From the NCBI GenBank assembly GCA_963710615.1, contig CAVQBF010000002.1, positions 62,001 through 126,000 of the forward strand: a DNA stretch of 64,000 nucleotides. The letters run 5' to 3'. Below, piece by piece: positions 27,408-36,297 of this stretch. Within the stretch, counting starts at the first letter, position 1. The number at the start of each line of letters is the position of its first letter. A program made the position numbers and the translations under genes. Below the pieces are notes generated by a model. It was not told the origin of the DNA. It did not search any database and was given only the letters and a program-made list of their open reading frames with translations. The DNA is from GCA-2746605 sp963710615 (GTDB taxonomy: Bacteria; Bacteroidota; Ignavibacteria; Ignavibacteriales; Melioribacteraceae).

Positions 27408-28168
27408 TTATAAATGAACAATCATTCCATCAAAAGCAATTATAAATTTTTCTTTTTCAATCGCACTCAAATTATTATGCCAATTTTTTAATTTCATTTC
27501 ATCATCAGTATGTGTCAAATATATTTTTTCTGGGTTAAGAATTATTACGGCATTTTCAATCTCTTAAAAGAAAGATGTGTTGTTTCGGTAATAAAAATAT
27601 CTGCTTGAATATTGTCAAATAAATAGAGATCATCAGAGCTTCCTATATCAGAAGTATAGACTATCTTTTTCTTGCTTACATTAAATAGAAAACTTGATGA
27701 AATAAATTTTAACTCATCAATATCAATCCCATGTTTATTCCTGATATGAGAATTTTGTTTTGCGTTGAATTTAAAATCTTCAGAAACTTCACATTCTTTA
27801 TCAAAACCAAATTGAATTATTTCCACATGGAAATTTAGTTTATCAATAAAAATATTGCTCATTTCTAAAAATGCAATTAGGGATTTTATTAATTCAGTGT
27901 GTGTATAAATCTTAATTGGTTCTGTACGGTTTTCTATTATCATTTGTGTAAGCAGAGAAGGTAGTCCGGCAACATGATCCGAATGATAATGGGAAATAAT
28001 AATGTCTGTAATAGTTTTAAAAGAAATATTCTGATTTAACAGAGCTCGAGAAATGCTGTCACCAACATCTATCAGTATACTCTTTTCATTAGTATTAAAT
28101 AATAGTGATGAGTGAAAACGGTTTAGTGATGTTCTTCCGGAGCCGGTACCGATAAAATTTAAGTGCAT
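27408..28168 (-). pseudogene. MBL-fold hydrolase (RNase Z-like), broken by a one-base frameshift
   Basis: Metallo-beta-lactamase-fold hydrolase of the RNase Z/phosphodiesterase-like group. The first 200 residues read cleanly from ATG 28168, with the metal motif SHYHSDHVAG and a later TSDIGSS. At about 27564-27567 the frame breaks and the reading ends at 27545. Adding one A to the TTTTAAGAG stretch restores Phe-Lys-Glu-Ile-Glu-Asn and a natural tail (AVIILNPEKIYLTHTDDE) that ends at 27408, giving about 253 residues. The lost part contains the last metal-ligand loop (LTHTD), so the short form should be inactive. It is third in the miaB-SPOR-MBL unit. A sequencing or assembly error is as likely as a true mutation. 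I see no slippery site that would support programmed frameshifting. Confidence 0.8.
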
Positions 28169-28180
28169 AATTATGGCATG

Positions 28181-28867
28181 TTAATTTAATTCAACAACTC
28201 TGCCTGAAATTGAATACTTTCTTTTTAAGTCGTCAATAAAATTTTCAGCATCCGAGCGTTTGTTAAAAGTTCCAACTGTTACAATATGAAGTTGGAGATC
28301 ATTAACTTTCTTTGGTGTTATTTTTGACGAAAAGCCATCGGTTGTAAATTTACTCTTTAGATTTTGAGCATTTTTATAATCGCTAAAAGCTCCGGCTTGA
28401 ATTGTAAATTGTTTTTTATTCGGGTCTTTAAAATTAATAGGTGAGGGATCGACTATAATCATCTCATCCACATTAGGAAAATTTCTATCCGTATTTTTAA
28501 GATATGCTGATTTAGGATATTCCTTTTTAAGTCTTTCCTTAAGCTCTTCTGCTTTTTTGTACAAACCTAACGCGTAGTAAAAGGAAAAAGATCTGAACAG
28601 TGCTGCATCTGCAAATGGACTTTTAGGAAAATCATTGTAAACAATCTCGTATAAGTCTCTCGATTTTTCCCCATCTTCGGTGATAACAGCCTCCAAAAAT
28701 ATAACATTCGGATCAGCAGCTTTATTTTGTTTTAACTCAGCAAGGTCAGATTTTACTTCCTCAATATTTCCCGCTTCAATTTCTTTCAGCTGCGGAATAA
28801 TATTTACATATTGACTATAAACAATTTGCGAGAGTAACAATGTTAAAACAAATATTTTAATTTTCAT
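28181..28867 (-). CDS. Secreted SPOR-domain protein with TPR-like repeats
   Basis: Envelope protein with a signal peptide (MKIKIFVLTLLLSQIVYSQ), a helical region at about 20-120 whose regular DAALFRSFSFYYALGLYKKA segments resemble tetratricopeptide repeats, and a C-terminal SPOR domain at about 152-228 (FTIQAGAFSDYKNAQNLKSK). SPOR domains bind septal peptidoglycan stripped of stem peptides, so a cell-division or wall role is plausible. The length is 228. It lies 6 bases after miaB and 12 before the MBL gene. Confidence 0.85.
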   Translation of the reverse strand: MKIKIFVLTLLLSQIVYSQYVNIIPQLKEIEAGNIEEVKSDLAELKQNKAADPNVIFLEAVITEDGEKSRDLYEIVYNDFPKSPFADAALFRSFSFYYALGLYKKAEELKERLKKEYPKSAYLKNTDRNFPNVDEMIIVDPSPINFKDPNKKQFTIQAGAFSDYKNAQNLKSKFTTDGFSSKITPKKVNDLQLHIVTVGTFNKRSDAENFIDDLKRKYSISGRVVELN

Positions 28868-28873
28868 CTTGAT

Positions 28874-30229
28874 CTACGCGATTTTTTGTTCACTTTGTTC
28901 TTTTATATCAACTTTATTTATAAAATCTGCAAATAAAGTACCTGAAGTTGCACGGTTTATTTTAACTTTTACATAATCTGCTTTAGCAATTCCATTTTCA
29001 TTTGGAATAATTACAACTTTGTTTGTATCAGTCCTTCCTGCAAGAAAATCCTTGGACTTTTTACTGAATCCTTCAATTAATATAATAGCTTCAGTTCCAA
29101 TTAATTCCTGGTTAATTTCATAAGAAATATTCTGTTGTTCGTCAATAATTTCTGTCAGTCTTTTTGATTTAGTAAGTTCGTCAACATCATCATCCATTTT
29201 GTAAGCTTTAGTTCCTTCTCGTGGTGAATATTTGAACATATAAGCTCCGTCGTATCTAACTTTTCTCATTACTTCTAAAGTTGCAAGATGATCTTCATAA
29301 GTTTCAGTTGGGAATCCGGAAATTATATCAGTCGAAAATGAAACACCGGGAATAATTTTTCTAGCTTTTTCAATTATTGTTAAATAGTGTTCAATGGTGT
29401 AGGTTCTGTTCATTAGTTCTAATATTCTATTGGAACCTGACTGAACGGGCAGATGAATATAATTGCACAAGTTTGAATGCTCGGCAATCGTATAAAGTAA
29501 TTTATCTGAAAAATCTTGAGGGTGAGATGTTGAAAATCTAACACGAATTGTTCTATCAACAACTGCGACAGCTGCAAGCAGATCAGCAAAATCTCTTCCG
29601 TTATCGAGATATGAATTTACATTTTGTCCTAAAAGAGTAACTTCTTTGTAACCTTTCTTTGAAAGCTCTGCAACCTCATTGACCACAGATTCTACACTTC
29701 TGCTTCTTTCTCTACCACGGGTAAATGGAACTACACAAAAAGTGCAGAATTTATCGCATCCTCTCATAACCGAAATCCAAGCTGAAAGTCCATCATCATC
29801 AACACGATAGGGAAGAAGGTCATCATAAGTTTCCGTTTTGGAAAGTTTTACACCAATTCCTTTTTCTCCGGCTAATGCAATATCAATGAATTCCGGTAAT
29901 CTTCTATATTCATCCGGACCAACAACAAGATCAACCACTTTCTTATCTTTTACTAAATCATCACGCAACCTCTCAGCCATACAGCCAAGAATCCCGATTA
30001 CCATATTTGGCTTATCATTCTTAAGTGTTTTTATATTTCCCAATCTGCCGTAAATTCTTTGTTCGGCATTTTCTCTTATGCTGCAAGTGTTAAGCAGAAC
30101 TACATCTGCTTTATTTATATCATTAGTTAGATCATACCCCTTATTTTTTAACACACCCTGCACAATTTCGGTGTCAGCCAGATTCATTTGACAGCCGTAA
30201 GTTTCTATATATACGTTATTTCCTGACAA
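28874..30229 (-). CDS. miaB: tRNA-2-methylthio-N6-dimethylallyladenosine synthase
   Basis: Radical SAM methylthiotransferase that modifies A37 of tRNAs reading UNN codons. The N-terminal UPF0004 domain supplies Cys13, Cys49 and Cys83 for the auxiliary cluster (TYGCQMNLADTE, NTCSIRENA, LGCMAER). The radical SAM motif CDKFCTFC gives Cys158, Cys162 and Cys165. The C-terminal TRAM domain ends the 451-residue chain. The sequence around TRGRERSR supports MiaB over MtaB or RimO. It is first of a three-gene minus-strand unit. Confidence 0.95.
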   Translation of the reverse strand: MSGNNVYIETYGCQMNLADTEIVQGVLKNKGYDLTNDINKADVVLLNTCSIRENAEQRIYGRLGNIKTLKNDKPNMVIGILGCMAERLRDDLVKDKKVVDLVVGPDEYRRLPEFIDIALAGEKGIGVKLSKTETYDDLLPYRVDDDGLSAWISVMRGCDKFCTFCVVPFTRGRERSRSVESVVNEVAELSKKGYKEVTLLGQNVNSYLDNGRDFADLLAAVAVVDRTIRVRFSTSHPQDFSDKLLYTIAEHSNLCNYIHLPVQSGSNRILELMNRTYTIEHYLTIIEKARKIIPGVSFSTDIISGFPTETYEDHLATLEVMRKVRYDGAYMFKYSPREGTKAYKMDDDVDELTKSKRLTEIIDEQQNISYEINQELIGTEAIILIEGFSKKSKDFLAGRTDTNKVVIIPNENGIAKADYVKVKINRATSGTLFADFINKVDIKEQSEQKIA

Positions 30230-30437
30230 TATTATTCCTTTCTAAAATCTATTTTAAATCAAACCAAAATTTACCTATAAGGTTGTTTAATCTCAAGATG
30301 GATAAAAATGCAAAGATCAAAAATCCAAACACAAGAACTCAAAGTAAAATTCACAAAGAACACAAAGAAAATTAGAATTAGAGTTGATAATTCATTTATG
30401 CAAGCTTAACTTTATTTCTCAAAATGAAAGGAATAAA

Positions 30438-31142
30438 ATGGATCTTCAAAATAAAATAGTATTGGTTACTGGCGGTTCACTTGGCATTGGTTTAGAAACA
30501 GCAAAAATGCTTAAAAAAAGAGGTGCAGAAGTCATTATTACAGGAAGGAATAAAGAAAGATTAGAGAAAGCAGCTCAAGAAAATGATTTATTTCATGTAG
30601 TCTCCGATGTTTCCAAAGAGGATGATATAATTAATCTTTTTAAATTTATTATGAAAAAATTTGGAAAATTAGATGCATTAATAAATAATGCAGGATACGG
30701 TTATTTTGAGTTAGTGGATAATATTGACACCTTAAAATTTAATGATGTTTTACAAACTAACGTAATTGGTGCTGCAATGGCTGCAAGAGAAGCTGCAAAA
30801 ATATTCAAAGAGCAGAATAGCGGAGCAATTGTAAATATTGCATCAACAGCTGCAACCAAAGGATTTGCAGGCGGAACACCTTATGTGGCAACCAAATTTG
30901 CACTGCGAGGCATGACCGAGTGCTGGAGAGCTGAATTACGTCCTTATAATGTGAGAGTGATTTTAATAAATCCATCAGAGGTTCAGACAGAATTTGTTGC
31001 AAATTCGGGAAGAGATAGAAGGGAATTTAATCCCACAAAACTTTTGAGTGAAGATATTGCTCATGCAGTAGTTTCGTCGCTTGAAATGAATGATAGAGGG
31101 TTTATAACAGAGTTGACCGTTTTTGCTACTAATCCAAAATAA
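30438..31142 (+). CDS. Short-chain dehydrogenase/reductase
   Basis: NAD(P)-dependent oxidoreductase of the classical SDR family. From the start at 30438 the chain has 234 residues: TGGSLGIG at 11-18 for cofactor binding, NNAG at 83-86, and the catalytic Ser136, Tyr149 and Lys153 (TPYVATK). I prefer this ATG because AAAGGA lies 5 bases upstream and the protein then begins as SDRs do (MDLQNKIVLVTGG). The frame is open 18 codons further back without a ribosome-binding site. The substrate is unknown. An Arg-containing TGRN after the second strand suggests NADPH preference. rpiA follows after 12 bases. Confidence 0.9.
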   Translation: MDLQNKIVLVTGGSLGIGLETAKMLKKRGAEVIITGRNKERLEKAAQENDLFHVVSDVSKEDDIINLFKFIMKKFGKLDALINNAGYGYFELVDNIDTLKFNDVLQTNVIGAAMAAREAAKIFKEQNSGAIVNIASTAATKGFAGGTPYVATKFALRGMTECWRAELRPYNVRVILINPSEVQTEFVANSGRDRREFNPTKLLSEDIAHAVVSSLEMNDRGFITELTVFATNPK

Positions 31143-31154
31143 TTTGAGAAAAGA

Positions 31155-31844
31155 ATGTTTGAGGAATATAAAAAACAAGCTGCAGAAAAAGCAGTTGAAG
31201 AAATCGAATCCGGAATGATTGTAGGTTTAGGTTCTGGCAGCACCGTTTACTATGCAATTCACAAATTAGCGCAAGAAATAAGAACAGGAGCTTTATTAAA
31301 TATCAAAGCAATTGCAAGCTCGCGTCAAACGGAAAAATTAGCAAATAAATTGGATATTCCGCTCATTACTTTTCATGATAGTCAAAATATTGATATTACA
31401 ATAGATGGAGCAGATGAGGTTGATAAATATCTAAATTTAATTAAAGGCGGCGGAGCGGCACATTTACGAGAAAAGATTCTGGTCCAGGCAAGCAATAAAT
31501 TCATTGTTGTTGTTGATGAAACAAAATTATCAACCAAACTTGGTGAAAAATGGGCAGTTCCTATTGAAGTTGTTAAATTTGCTTATCCTGTTATTGAAAC
31601 TTTTATCGAATCAATAAATGGTGAACCAGAATTAAGAACTTTTGATAGCGGTTCCCCTGTCGTAACGGATGAAGGTAATTATATAGTTGATGCAAATTTT
31701 GGAGTGATAAGAAATCCCTTTGAACTGGCTGAAAAGTTAGAAAGTAGAGCCGGGATTGTTGAACATGGTTTATTTTTACGTTTGGCCTCAAAAGTAATTG
31801 TAGCCGGCAAAGATGGCATAAAAGAATTGGTAAAAAATAGTTGA
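31155..31844 (+). CDS. rpiA: Ribose-5-phosphate isomerase A
   Basis: Interconverts ribose-5-phosphate and ribulose-5-phosphate in the pentose-phosphate pathway. Conserved segments are GLGSGST at 24-30, DGADEVD at 84-90 and KGGGAAHLREK at 97-107, which contains the catalytic Glu106. The length of 229 is normal for the A class. It directly follows the SDR gene and is probably co-transcribed with it. Confidence 0.95.
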   Translation: MFEEYKKQAAEKAVEEIESGMIVGLGSGSTVYYAIHKLAQEIRTGALLNIKAIASSRQTEKLANKLDIPLITFHDSQNIDITIDGADEVDKYLNLIKGGGAAHLREKILVQASNKFIVVVDETKLSTKLGEKWAVPIEVVKFAYPVIETFIESINGEPELRTFDSGSPVVTDEGNYIVDANFGVIRNPFELAEKLESRAGIVEHGLFLRLASKVIVAGKDGIKELVKNS

Positions 31845-31894
31845 AACCAAATAAAGTTCATTTTGTAAAATAATATTAAAAATTAATCAAATCC

Positions 31895-31925
31895 TTGAAA
31901 AAATTATTGATAGTTTATAATTTTG
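31895..31925 (+). promoter_or_regulatory. Candidate promoter of the gld operon
   Basis: Two readings overlap. TTGAAA (31895-31900), 15 bases, TATAAT (31916-31921) is a short-spaced sigma-70 arrangement. TTG (31895-31897), 20 bases, TAATTTTG (31918-31925) fits the Bacteroidota TTG/TAnnTTTG pattern. It lies 31 bases before the gldA start. The sequence alone cannot decide between them. Confidence 0.4.
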
Positions 31926-31956
31926 CCTCGTTAAAAAATTATAGGTTTGGAAATTT

Positions 31957-32889
31957 ATGAGTATTAGTGTTAGCAATCTCACCAAAAAATATCAAACTCA
32001 ACGTGCAGTTGATAATATAACATTTGAAGTAAAAACCGGAGAAGTACTTGGCTTTTTGGGACCAAACGGTGCCGGAAAGACAACTACAATGAAAATTATT
32101 ACCGGTTTTATAGCTCCTTCAGATGGAGATGCCAGAGTAAATGATATTTCAGTTTTAGAAGAACCGGAAAAAATTAAACCATTAATTGGTTACTTACCTG
32201 AAAGTAATCCACTTTACCAAGATATGCCGGTTTTGGAATATTTAAGATTTATCGCAGAACTCCAGAATGTGCCAAAGAATAAAGTTGATGATAGAATTGC
32301 GCAAATGGTAAAGGTCTGCGGATTAAATGTAGAAAAGCATAAGAAAATAGGTGAGTTATCAAAAGGTTATAAACAGAGAGTCGGTTTAGCTCAAGCATTG
32401 ATCCATGATCCTGAAATTTTAATTCTGGATGAACCAACTACCGGGTTAGATCCAAACCAAATTGTAGAGATTAGAAATTTGATTCGGGAGATTGGCAGGG
32501 AAAAAACAGTTATTTTAAGTACTCATATTTTACCAGAAGTAGAAGCAACCTGCGATAGAATACTAATAATTAATGATGGTAAAATTGTAGCTGACGGTAC
32601 ATCTGAGTCATTGCGTAAACAAGCTCAAGGGCAAGAAGTTTTAAGAGTCGGTATTTCCGAAGCTGATGATAAAAACAGAGTTATTGCATCATTGCAAGAT
32701 TTAAGTACAGTCGGAATGGTTGATCCGGTGAGTGAGAACAATTTTACATTTATTGTTAATAGTAAAGATGATGCCAGTTCTAAAAAGTCGATATTTGAAA
32801 TGTGTGTGAAAAATAATTGGGTGCTCTCAGAACTGACACCAATTGAAACAAAATTAGAAGATATTTTTAGGGAGTTAACAACAAATTGA
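31957..32889 (+). CDS. gldA: ABC transporter ATPase, GldA-like
   Basis: Nucleotide-binding subunit of an ABC-2 exporter, GldA in gliding Bacteroidota. Walker A GPNGAGKTT is at 35-43, the signature LSKGY at 134-138 (Lys replaces the usual Gly, as is common in this branch) and Walker B ILILDEP at 154-160. A C-terminal extension after residue 225 is typical of GldA/NatA-like proteins. The length is 310. Next come the permease, the GldG-type auxiliary protein and a DUF4340 protein, the same order as in gld loci. A repeat element separates it from gldF. Confidence 0.85.
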   Translation: MSISVSNLTKKYQTQRAVDNITFEVKTGEVLGFLGPNGAGKTTTMKIITGFIAPSDGDARVNDISVLEEPEKIKPLIGYLPESNPLYQDMPVLEYLRFIAELQNVPKNKVDDRIAQMVKVCGLNVEKHKKIGELSKGYKQRVGLAQALIHDPEILILDEPTTGLDPNQIVEIRNLIREIGREKTVILSTHILPEVEATCDRILIINDGKIVADGTSESLRKQAQGQEVLRVGISEADDKNRVIASLQDLSTVGMVDPVSENNFTFIVNSKDDASSKKSIFEMCVKNNWVLSELTPIETKLEDIFRELTTN

Positions 32890-32897
32890 TATTAAAT

Positions 32898-33012
32898 GTT
32901 ATTCCCGAACGTTTCTATCGGGAATCCATTGTGGCAAATTATGAGTAATATCATGCTGAATTTGTTCAGCAACTTTCAATTAAAATAGATTCCGGCTCAA
33001 GTCCGGAATGAC
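32898..33012. repeat. MITE/REP-like intergenic element, copy 2
   Basis: About 115 bases between gldA and gldF. It opens with GTTATTCCCGA...TCGGGAATCC, a hairpin of the widespread ATTCCCG/CGGGAAT type, contains a second hairpin (TGCTGAATTTGTTCAGCA) and closes with TTCCGGCTCAAGTCCGGAATGAC. The outer ends (GTTATTCC and GGAATGAC) are inverted repeats with one mismatch, as in copies 1 and 3. It may affect relative expression of gldA and gldF. Confidence 0.6.
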
Positions 33013-33034
33013 GAAAATATATTTAGGATAATTC

Positions 33035-33760
33035 ATGAAACCAATTTGGACAATTGCAAAGAGAGAATTTAAAACATTCTTCGATTCATTAGCAGCTTAT
33101 ATTCTGCTTGTTGTATTTTTAGGATTAAGCGGATTTTTCACATGGCTTTTTGGTTCCGATATTTTCTTTATTGGTCAGGCAACATTAATGCCTTTTTTCT
33201 CAGTAGCATATTGGACATTATTTTTCTTTATCCCTGCACTTACGATGAAAATGCTGGCAGAAGAAAAAAGAAGCGGAACTTTGGAATTGCTGCTTACCAA
33301 ACCAATTACCGATTGGCAAGTAATTCTTGGTAAATTCCTTTCAGTATTAATGCTAATAGGAGTTGCTCTTTTACTCACAATTCCTTACTACATAACAATT
33401 TCTTTCCTTGGACCAATCGACCATGGAGCAGTTTGGAGTGGTTATGTAGGAATGATTTTAATGAGTATGGCGTACACAAGTATTGGTTTATTTGCCAGCA
33501 GTATTACAAATAATCAGATTGTTGCATTTTTGCTTGCTCTATTCATTAGTGTATTTTTCTTAATTATTTTTGATGTACTTGCAAGCAGTTTCACCGGAAC
33601 AATGGGTTACTTTTTCAATTATTTAAGTCTTTCAACACATTACGAATCAATTTCCCGCGGTGTATTGGATTCTAAAGATTTGATTTACTTTTTATCAATT
33701 ACAGTTACCGGCTTATTGCTGGCTGATACAGTTTTATCAAAAAGAAATATAGTTGAGTGA
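33035..33760 (+). CDS. gldF: ABC-2 type permease, GldF-like
   Basis: Membrane subunit partnering GldA. Six hydrophobic segments are seen (about 18-40, 55-75, 100-125, 135-160, 165-190 and 218-236), as expected for ABC-2 permeases. The stretch EEKRSGTLELLLTKPITDWQ between helices 2 and 3 is the family's coupling motif. The length of 241 matches GldF. In Flavobacterium the GldAFG transporter supports gliding. In non-gliders its cargo is unknown. Confidence 0.85.
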   Translation: MKPIWTIAKREFKTFFDSLAAYILLVVFLGLSGFFTWLFGSDIFFIGQATLMPFFSVAYWTLFFFIPALTMKMLAEEKRSGTLELLLTKPITDWQVILGKFLSVLMLIGVALLLTIPYYITISFLGPIDHGAVWSGYVGMILMSMAYTSIGLFASSITNNQIVAFLLALFISVFFLIIFDVLASSFTGTMGYFFNYLSLSTHYESISRGVLDSKDLIYFLSITVTGLLLADTVLSKRNIVE

Positions 33761-33769
33761 TAATAGATT

Positions 33770-35290
33770 ATGCTTACAAAACAAAAAGTTAGAACTACGT
33801 TATTTTTAGTTATTGCGATTTTAATTCTGGTTAATTTACTCTCTACAAGATATTTTTTTAGAGTCGATTTAACAGAAGATCAGAGATACTCACTTAGTGA
33901 TGCAACAATTAATATCTTGGAAGATTTGGATGAACCTGTAACTGTTACTTCTTATTTCTCGGAAGATCTGCCTCCTGATGTTGAGAAGGTACGACAAGAC
34001 TTTAAAGACTTGTTAATTGAGTATGCTAATCTTTCTGAAGGTCAGGTTGTCTATGAGTTTATCAATCCCAATGAAGATCAAGAATCTGAGATGAAAGCTC
34101 AGCAAAGTGGGATTTCTCCTATTATGATCAATGTTAGAGATAAAGATCAGCTGAAACAACAAAAAGCATATCTCGGTGCTTTAGTTCAAATGGGCGAAAC
34201 AAAGGAAGCGATCCCTTTTATTCAACCCGGGGCTGCAATGGAATATGCTCTTTCCACTGCAATTAAAAAAATATCTATTAGTGAAAAACCGGTTCTAGGT
34301 TTACTTCAGGGTAATGGTGAGCCAAGTTTAGCAGCGCTTCAGCAATTGAACGGTCAGCTTAATGTAATGTATGATGTAAAAACATTTAGCTTTTCAGACA
34401 CAATGGGCGTGCCTGCAGATTATAATACGGTTGCCGTAATTGCTCCAACTGATTCAATTATTGATAGAGATTTTAATTATTTAGATCAGTTTTTAGCTAG
34501 AGGGGGCCGACTTCTTTTAGCTATCAATAATGTAAAAGGAAATTTCCAAAATGCTTCAGGCGAACTTATTTCAACCGGTTTTTCTAATTGGTTGAACAAG
34601 TATGGAATTACTATTGAAGACAATTTTGTTTTAGATGCAAACTGTAGTTCAGTGATGGTTCAGCAGCAGCAAGGAATGTTCAGAATGAATACTCCAGTTA
34701 GTTTTCCGTACTTACCAATAATTTCTACTTTTACAGATCACCCAATCACTAAAGGATTGGAATCAGTAATTTTTCCTTTTGCCAGTTCAATTACGATTGC
34801 CCCAAAAGATACGTCACTTAGTTATACGACTTTAGCAACAACCTCAGAAAAAGCATCTTTGGAAACTTTGCCTCTTTTCTTCAATATTACGAAACAGTGG
34901 AAAAATAGTGACTTTGGAATGTCAGAAATTCCGGTTGCTGTTGCTGTTGAAGGTAAAATTGCAGACAACTACACTAAAATGGTGATTTTCAGTGATGGCG
35001 ATTTTGCTGTAAATGGAGAAGGACAAGGAGCTCAGCAGCTTCAGCCTGATAATGTTAGTCTAATGACCAATGCAATTGATTGGCTGGCTGATGATACTGG
35101 ATTAATAGAACTTAGAACTAAAGGTGTTACATCCAGACCATTGGATGCACAGCTTGAAGATGGTACAAAAACCGTCATTAAATATGCAAACTTTTTATTA
35201 CCTATTGGATTAATTATTTTATTTGGAATAGTAAGGTTTCAATACAAAAAGAAAATTAGAAATATTATAAAATCGACTGATTATGTTTAA
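33770..35290 (+). CDS. gldG: GldG-like ABC auxiliary protein
   Basis: Membrane-anchored periplasmic component of the GldAFG transporter (ABC_transp_aux family). One helix near 11-28 and another near 476-494 flank a large extracytoplasmic domain, which begins with the typical YFFRVDLTEDQRYSLSDAT. The length of 506 is typical. The start lies 9 bases after gldF and the end overlaps the DUF4340 gene by 8 bases, which indicates coupled translation. The domain resembles intraflagellar-transport-type folds in known families and has no enzyme motif. Confidence 0.85.
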   Translation: MLTKQKVRTTLFLVIAILILVNLLSTRYFFRVDLTEDQRYSLSDATINILEDLDEPVTVTSYFSEDLPPDVEKVRQDFKDLLIEYANLSEGQVVYEFINPNEDQESEMKAQQSGISPIMINVRDKDQLKQQKAYLGALVQMGETKEAIPFIQPGAAMEYALSTAIKKISISEKPVLGLLQGNGEPSLAALQQLNGQLNVMYDVKTFSFSDTMGVPADYNTVAVIAPTDSIIDRDFNYLDQFLARGGRLLLAINNVKGNFQNASGELISTGFSNWLNKYGITIEDNFVLDANCSSVMVQQQQGMFRMNTPVSFPYLPIISTFTDHPITKGLESVIFPFASSITIAPKDTSLSYTTLATTSEKASLETLPLFFNITKQWKNSDFGMSEIPVAVAVEGKIADNYTKMVIFSDGDFAVNGEGQGAQQLQPDNVSLMTNAIDWLADDTGLIELRTKGVTSRPLDAQLEDGTKTVIKYANFLLPIGLIILFGIVRFQYKKKIRNIIKSTDYV

Positions 35291-36218
35291 ACTAAAATCA
35301 AATACTACTTTATGGATTGTTTTTGCAGTTTTATTAATAGCTGTAGTTTTAATATTCACAACTGAATCAACCAAGAAAGAACGATCGTTCAGAAAAGAGT
35401 TGGTTACTATTGACACAAGTGCTGTTACAAGTTTATCAATTTATCCAAAATCCAAAAATGGCCAAGAAGTAAAATTATTGCTTGACGATAATACAGATAC
35501 TTGGAAAGTAAGTGGTGAAAACTCCCGAACATATTCAGTTCCCAAAAGTAAAATTGATAATTTATTTACACAGTTATTAGCAATAAAACCAAAAAGAGTT
35601 GCTGCAAGAAGCAAAACAAAATGGAAAGAATATCAAGTTGATTCAGCCGCAACTCGAGTTGTAGTTAATGAAGATGGTTCAGAAGTTTTAGATTTGATCA
35701 TAGGCAAATTTGCATTTCAACAGCCTAGATCAATGTCGACCTTTGTAAGATTAAATGATGAGAATGAAGTCTATGAAGTTGATGGGTTTCTTGACATGAC
35801 ATTTAACAAAGATGTTAACAGCTTCAGAAACGAAACCATTGTTAAATCAGATAAAAATAAATGGGAAAAGCTGTCATTTTTCTACACTGAAGGAGAATCT
35901 TTTGAACTTGTTAAAATGGAAAATAACTGGATAATTGATGGATTAGCAACTGACTCTGCTAAAACAGTAAATACCTTTAATTCATTAGCAAGATTGACAA
36001 ACACAAATTTTATTGATAAAACACCAGATGAAATTTTACCTCAGCAAACCTCAAAATTAGTTATTGAGGTTGAAGATTCTGAACCAATAGAAATTATTGG
36101 TTATAAGAATGACTCAAAATATTTTATTCATTCCTCTCAAAACCCAGAAAATTATTTTGACGGCAAAACAATCGGAAGTAAAATTTTTATTGATAAAAAA
36201 TCCTTTTTGAAAGAATAA
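35283..36218 (+). CDS. DUF4340 membrane-anchored protein
   Basis: Protein of 311 residues with one N-terminal membrane helix (about 9-26) and a repeated beta-rich periplasmic region. The pattern matches DUF4340, which is commonly encoded after GldG-type proteins. No catalytic motif is visible. It overlaps gldG by 8 bases and is the last gene of the operon. Function is unknown. The context suggests a periplasmic partner of the transporter. Confidence 0.8.
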   Translation: MFKLKSNTTLWIVFAVLLIAVVLIFTTESTKKERSFRKELVTIDTSAVTSLSIYPKSKNGQEVKLLLDDNTDTWKVSGENSRTYSVPKSKIDNLFTQLLAIKPKRVAARSKTKWKEYQVDSAATRVVVNEDGSEVLDLIIGKFAFQQPRSMSTFVRLNDENEVYEVDGFLDMTFNKDVNSFRNETIVKSDKNKWEKLSFFYTEGESFELVKMENNWIIDGLATDSAKTVNTFNSLARLTNTNFIDKTPDEILPQQTSKLVIEVEDSEPIEIIGYKNDSKYFIHSSQNPENYFDGKTIGSKIFIDKKSFLKE

Positions 36219-36297
36219 AATTAGATTTCAATTTAACTTTGAAATATTGTTATAATTAATTAAGTTTTGCTTCTTTTTGTATAAAAAAAGTCTATAG

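Noticed and set aside
27545..27570. Programmed ribosomal frameshifting in the MBL hydrolase gene
   Set aside because: A slip at the T-run would put TAA in the shifted frame at once, and there is no X-XXY-YYZ heptamer or downstream pseudoknot that I can see. A one-base loss or sequencing error is simpler.
30230..30437. Possible repeat: CACAAAGAACACAAAG direct-repeat-like stretch upstream of the SDR gene
   Set aside because: It holds a short AACACAAAG/TTCACAAAG echo but only one copy in the window and no defined ends. Not enough to call a repeat element.
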